From: an uncultured Pelagibacteraceae bacterium
GTDB taxonomy: Bacteria; Pseudomonadota; Alphaproteobacteria; Pelagibacterales; Pelagibacteraceae
Length of the DNA: 43,506 bases
NCBI GenBank assembly: GCA_902623395.1
Contig: CACNTN010000007.1
Coordinates: 1-43,506 of the forward strand
Direction of reading: 5' to 3'
The notes below the pieces were generated by a model, which had not been told where the DNA came from, searched no databases, and saw only the letters and a program-made list of their open reading frames with translations. Positions 43,222-43,506 of the stretch are shown here, piece after piece (the first letter of the stretch is position 1; every line of letters begins with the position of its first letter). The translations under genes were made by a program, and so were the position numbers.

Positions 43222-43506
43222 TTAATATAAAAATATAAATGTTATAAAACCTATAGGAACACCAAATAATATTCCATCAATTCTATCAAGTATTCCGCCA
43301 TGGCCAGGTAGAATTTTACCTGTATCTTTAATCTTTGCCTTTCTTTTTAAGAAAGAAAAAAATAGATCACCTGTTTGACAACTCAGAGAAATAACTATTG
43401 ATAAAATAATTGTTAAATAATTTACTTGATTGGTAAAATAATAAAAAGAAATTGTTACAAATAAACAAGTTAAAAATATAGCTCCTATTAATCCTGAATA
43501 AGTTTT
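43222..43506 (-). CDS. cdsA: Phosphatidate cytidylyltransferase, C-terminal part (clipped by window edge)
   Basis: The last 94 codons and stop of a frame that enters from the right edge. The CdsA signature is clear: SCQTGDLFFSFLKRKAKIKD, then GKILPGHGGILDRIDGI with the conserved His-Gly-Gly and Asp-Arg-x-Asp, ending in a hydrophobic span. It makes CDP-diacylglycerol for phospholipids. Its stop directly abuts the dxr ATG. The N-terminal two thirds lie outside the window. Confidence 0.93.
   Translation of the reverse strand, partial: KTYSGLIGAIFLTCLFVTISFYYFTNQVNYLTIILSIVISLSCQTGDLFFSFLKRKAKIKDTGKILPGHGGILDRIDGILFGVPIGFITFIFLY

Overview
The window looks like a piece of a streamlined marine alphaproteobacterial chromosome of the SAR11 / Candidatus Pelagibacter type. 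The DNA is very AT-rich, nearly every gene abuts or overlaps its neighbour by 1-20 nt, no gene-free stretch exceeds about 120 bases, and the gene clusters (ntrYX-trkA, eno-ftsB-lipA, dxr-bamA-lpxDA-fabZ-lpxB) are alphaproteobacterial. I see no IS elements, prophage, tRNA, rRNA or CRISPR. The taxonomic call is an inference from gene content and composition.

Layout. (1) 1-14634, all minus strand: ntrY-ntrX-trkA-trkH runs without a break into gpsA-glpK, then glpV-glpS-glpT-glpP-glpQ, a DUF2160 membrane gene and a clipped gene. Together this is glycerol uptake by an ABC importer, phosphorylation, and NAD(P)-linked oxidation to DHAP, placed behind a two-component system and a K+ uptake system. A stem-loop lies between glpV and the rest of the transporter, and a candidate promoter/operator lies in the glpK-glpV gap. 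(2) 14682-16802, plus: ispDF, pgpA, pncC. (3) 16786-23558, minus: tpiA-secG-pyrG-kdsA-eno-ftsB-lipA-coq10-like gene plus a small membrane protein. (4) 23622-31812, plus: a PpiD/SurA-like membrane chaperone, trpE-trpG-trpD-trpC, lexA with a clear alphaproteobacterial SOS box, gltX, and a Cas4/RecB-like PD-(D/E)XK nuclease with paired cysteines at both ends. (5) 31817-33217: a Pro-Glu-repeat double-membrane-span protein, an exported MsrB and a 40-residue small ORF. (6) 33200-43506, minus: cdsA (clipped)-dxr-bamA-skp/ompH-lpxD-fabZ-lpxA-lpxI-PQQ-type sugar dehydrogenase-lpxB-histone deacetylase-like hydrolase, an outer-membrane/lipid A operon.

How it works together. Glycerol entering through GlpVPQST is turned by GlpK and the GpsA-like enzyme into DHAP, which TpiA and Eno, encoded in the same window, carry into lower glycolysis. 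KdsA, the Lpx enzymes, FabZ, Skp and BamA supply lipid A and outer-membrane protein assembly. Dxr and IspDF serve isoprenoid synthesis.

The points most worth a second look are the complementary degeneracy of the two glycerol-transporter ATPases (one canonical and one dead-looking ATP site), the cysteine-bearing stand-alone nuclease behind lexA-gltX, the loss of rseP and of pdh genes from their usual places, a TrkH pore loop lacking its filter glycine, a divergent triosephosphate isomerase, an NtrX without GAFTGA paired with an NtrY without PAS, and the 30-bp perfect tandem duplication in the PE-repeat gene. No wholly new multi-gene system is evident.
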